Shown piece after piece: positions 44,942 to 45,125 of a stretch of 45,125 nt of DNA. The stretch is taken from assembly GCA_021208265.1 (NCBI GenBank), contig JAJOJU010000015.1:1-45125 (forward strand), in the 5' to 3' direction. How positions within the stretch are numbered: the first letter of the stretch is position 1; the number at the start of each line of letters is the position of its first letter. The stretch comes from Alphaproteobacteria bacterium. GTDB taxonomy: Bacteria; Pseudomonadota; Alphaproteobacteria; Micavibrionales; Micavibrionaceae. Both the position numbers and the translations under genes were made by a program. The notes below the pieces were generated by a model that saw nothing but the letters and a program-made list of their open reading frames with translations, searched no databases and was not told the origin of the DNA.

Positions 44942-45125
44942 TCCGCAACTAGCTGACATTTTGAGGATTTATCTATGAACATCATTAGAAAAACTGGCGC
45001 ATCAAGGAAATTTTCTGTTTCGCTGGCGCAGCTTTTTGCCATTATTTTTTATCATCCCTGGATTTTTTTGCGATCTCGGAGAGTGTCTTGATAGAAAGAA
45101 AAATACGGTGATTTTTTGGAAGAAA
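44942..45125 (+). other. Right-edge stretch, possible gene start
   Basis: From ATG 44974 (MNIIRKTGASRKFSVSLAQL) a frame runs to the T runs near 45042-45058. It could continue in another frame (SSLDFFAISESVLIERK). Too short to name; it may be the beginning of a gene cut by the edge. Confidence 0.25.

Overview
The window looks like chromosomal DNA of an alphaproteobacterium of moderate GC. The support is a series of GGAAC-N16/17-CGTT (EcfG-type) promoters around an ECF sigma gene, the form of the elongator tRNA-Met gene, and the overall gene content. A Micavibrio-like or deep Rhodospirillales-like host would fit, but I cannot prove the genus. No insertion sequence, integrase, rRNA or CRISPR array was seen.

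Layout. 1-5.1 kb: a type-I-secreted serralysin-like RTX metalloprotease (cut by the left edge), an outer-membrane beta-barrel protein and a GT4 glycosyltransferase. 5.1-11 kb: a ZntB-type metal transporter, an SLC13-type permease with TrkA-C domains, and a large Lon-like protease. 11-16 kb: a general-stress block with a truncated anti-sigma-like protein, an OmpA-domain protein, a DUF1328 protein, an ECF sigma factor, an OmpR-type response regulator, a DUF883 (ElaB/YqjD-like) protein with a membrane partner, a glycine-zipper lipoprotein and a DUF2383 helical-bundle protein. Several of these carry EcfG-type promoters 28-47 nt upstream of their start codons. 16-26.4 kb: an FtsH paralogue, two cation/proton antiporters with C-terminal TrkA-like domains, an AsmA-like protein, a MATE exporter, an RsmC-like rRNA methyltransferase, a pilin-like protein and an unknown.

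26.5-32.3 kb: a tRNA-Met gene, then a co-oriented, overlapping eight-gene cluster (DUF2269, DCC-DUF4166 fusion, HTTM, saccharopine-dehydrogenase-like and others). The cluster ends at a 16-bp copy of the tRNA 3' end, the hallmark of tRNA-targeted integration. 32.4-37.6 kb: DotL/IcmO and DotM/IcmP, the coupling-protein pair of type IVB secretion, flank an uncharacterised single-TM protein. A putative HEXXH metallopeptidase gene converges on them. 37.7-40.2 kb: tRNA-Thr, a small secreted protein, and a cold-shock pair (CspA-like plus a DEAD-box-type helicase). 40.3-44.9 kb: a six-gene operon with a thermostable-hemolysin-family protein, an AMP-forming ligase, a heme-oxygenase-like (TenA/CADD-like) protein, an SDR, a DoxX-like membrane protein and a periplasmic TPR protein. 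This is the best candidate for an uncharacterised metabolic system.

Data quality matters for reading this annotation. About 20 single-base indels interrupt otherwise intact, well-conserved genes, many of them in short homopolymer runs. I read these as sequencing or assembly errors and report such genes as single CDSs across the shift, with the shift position stated.
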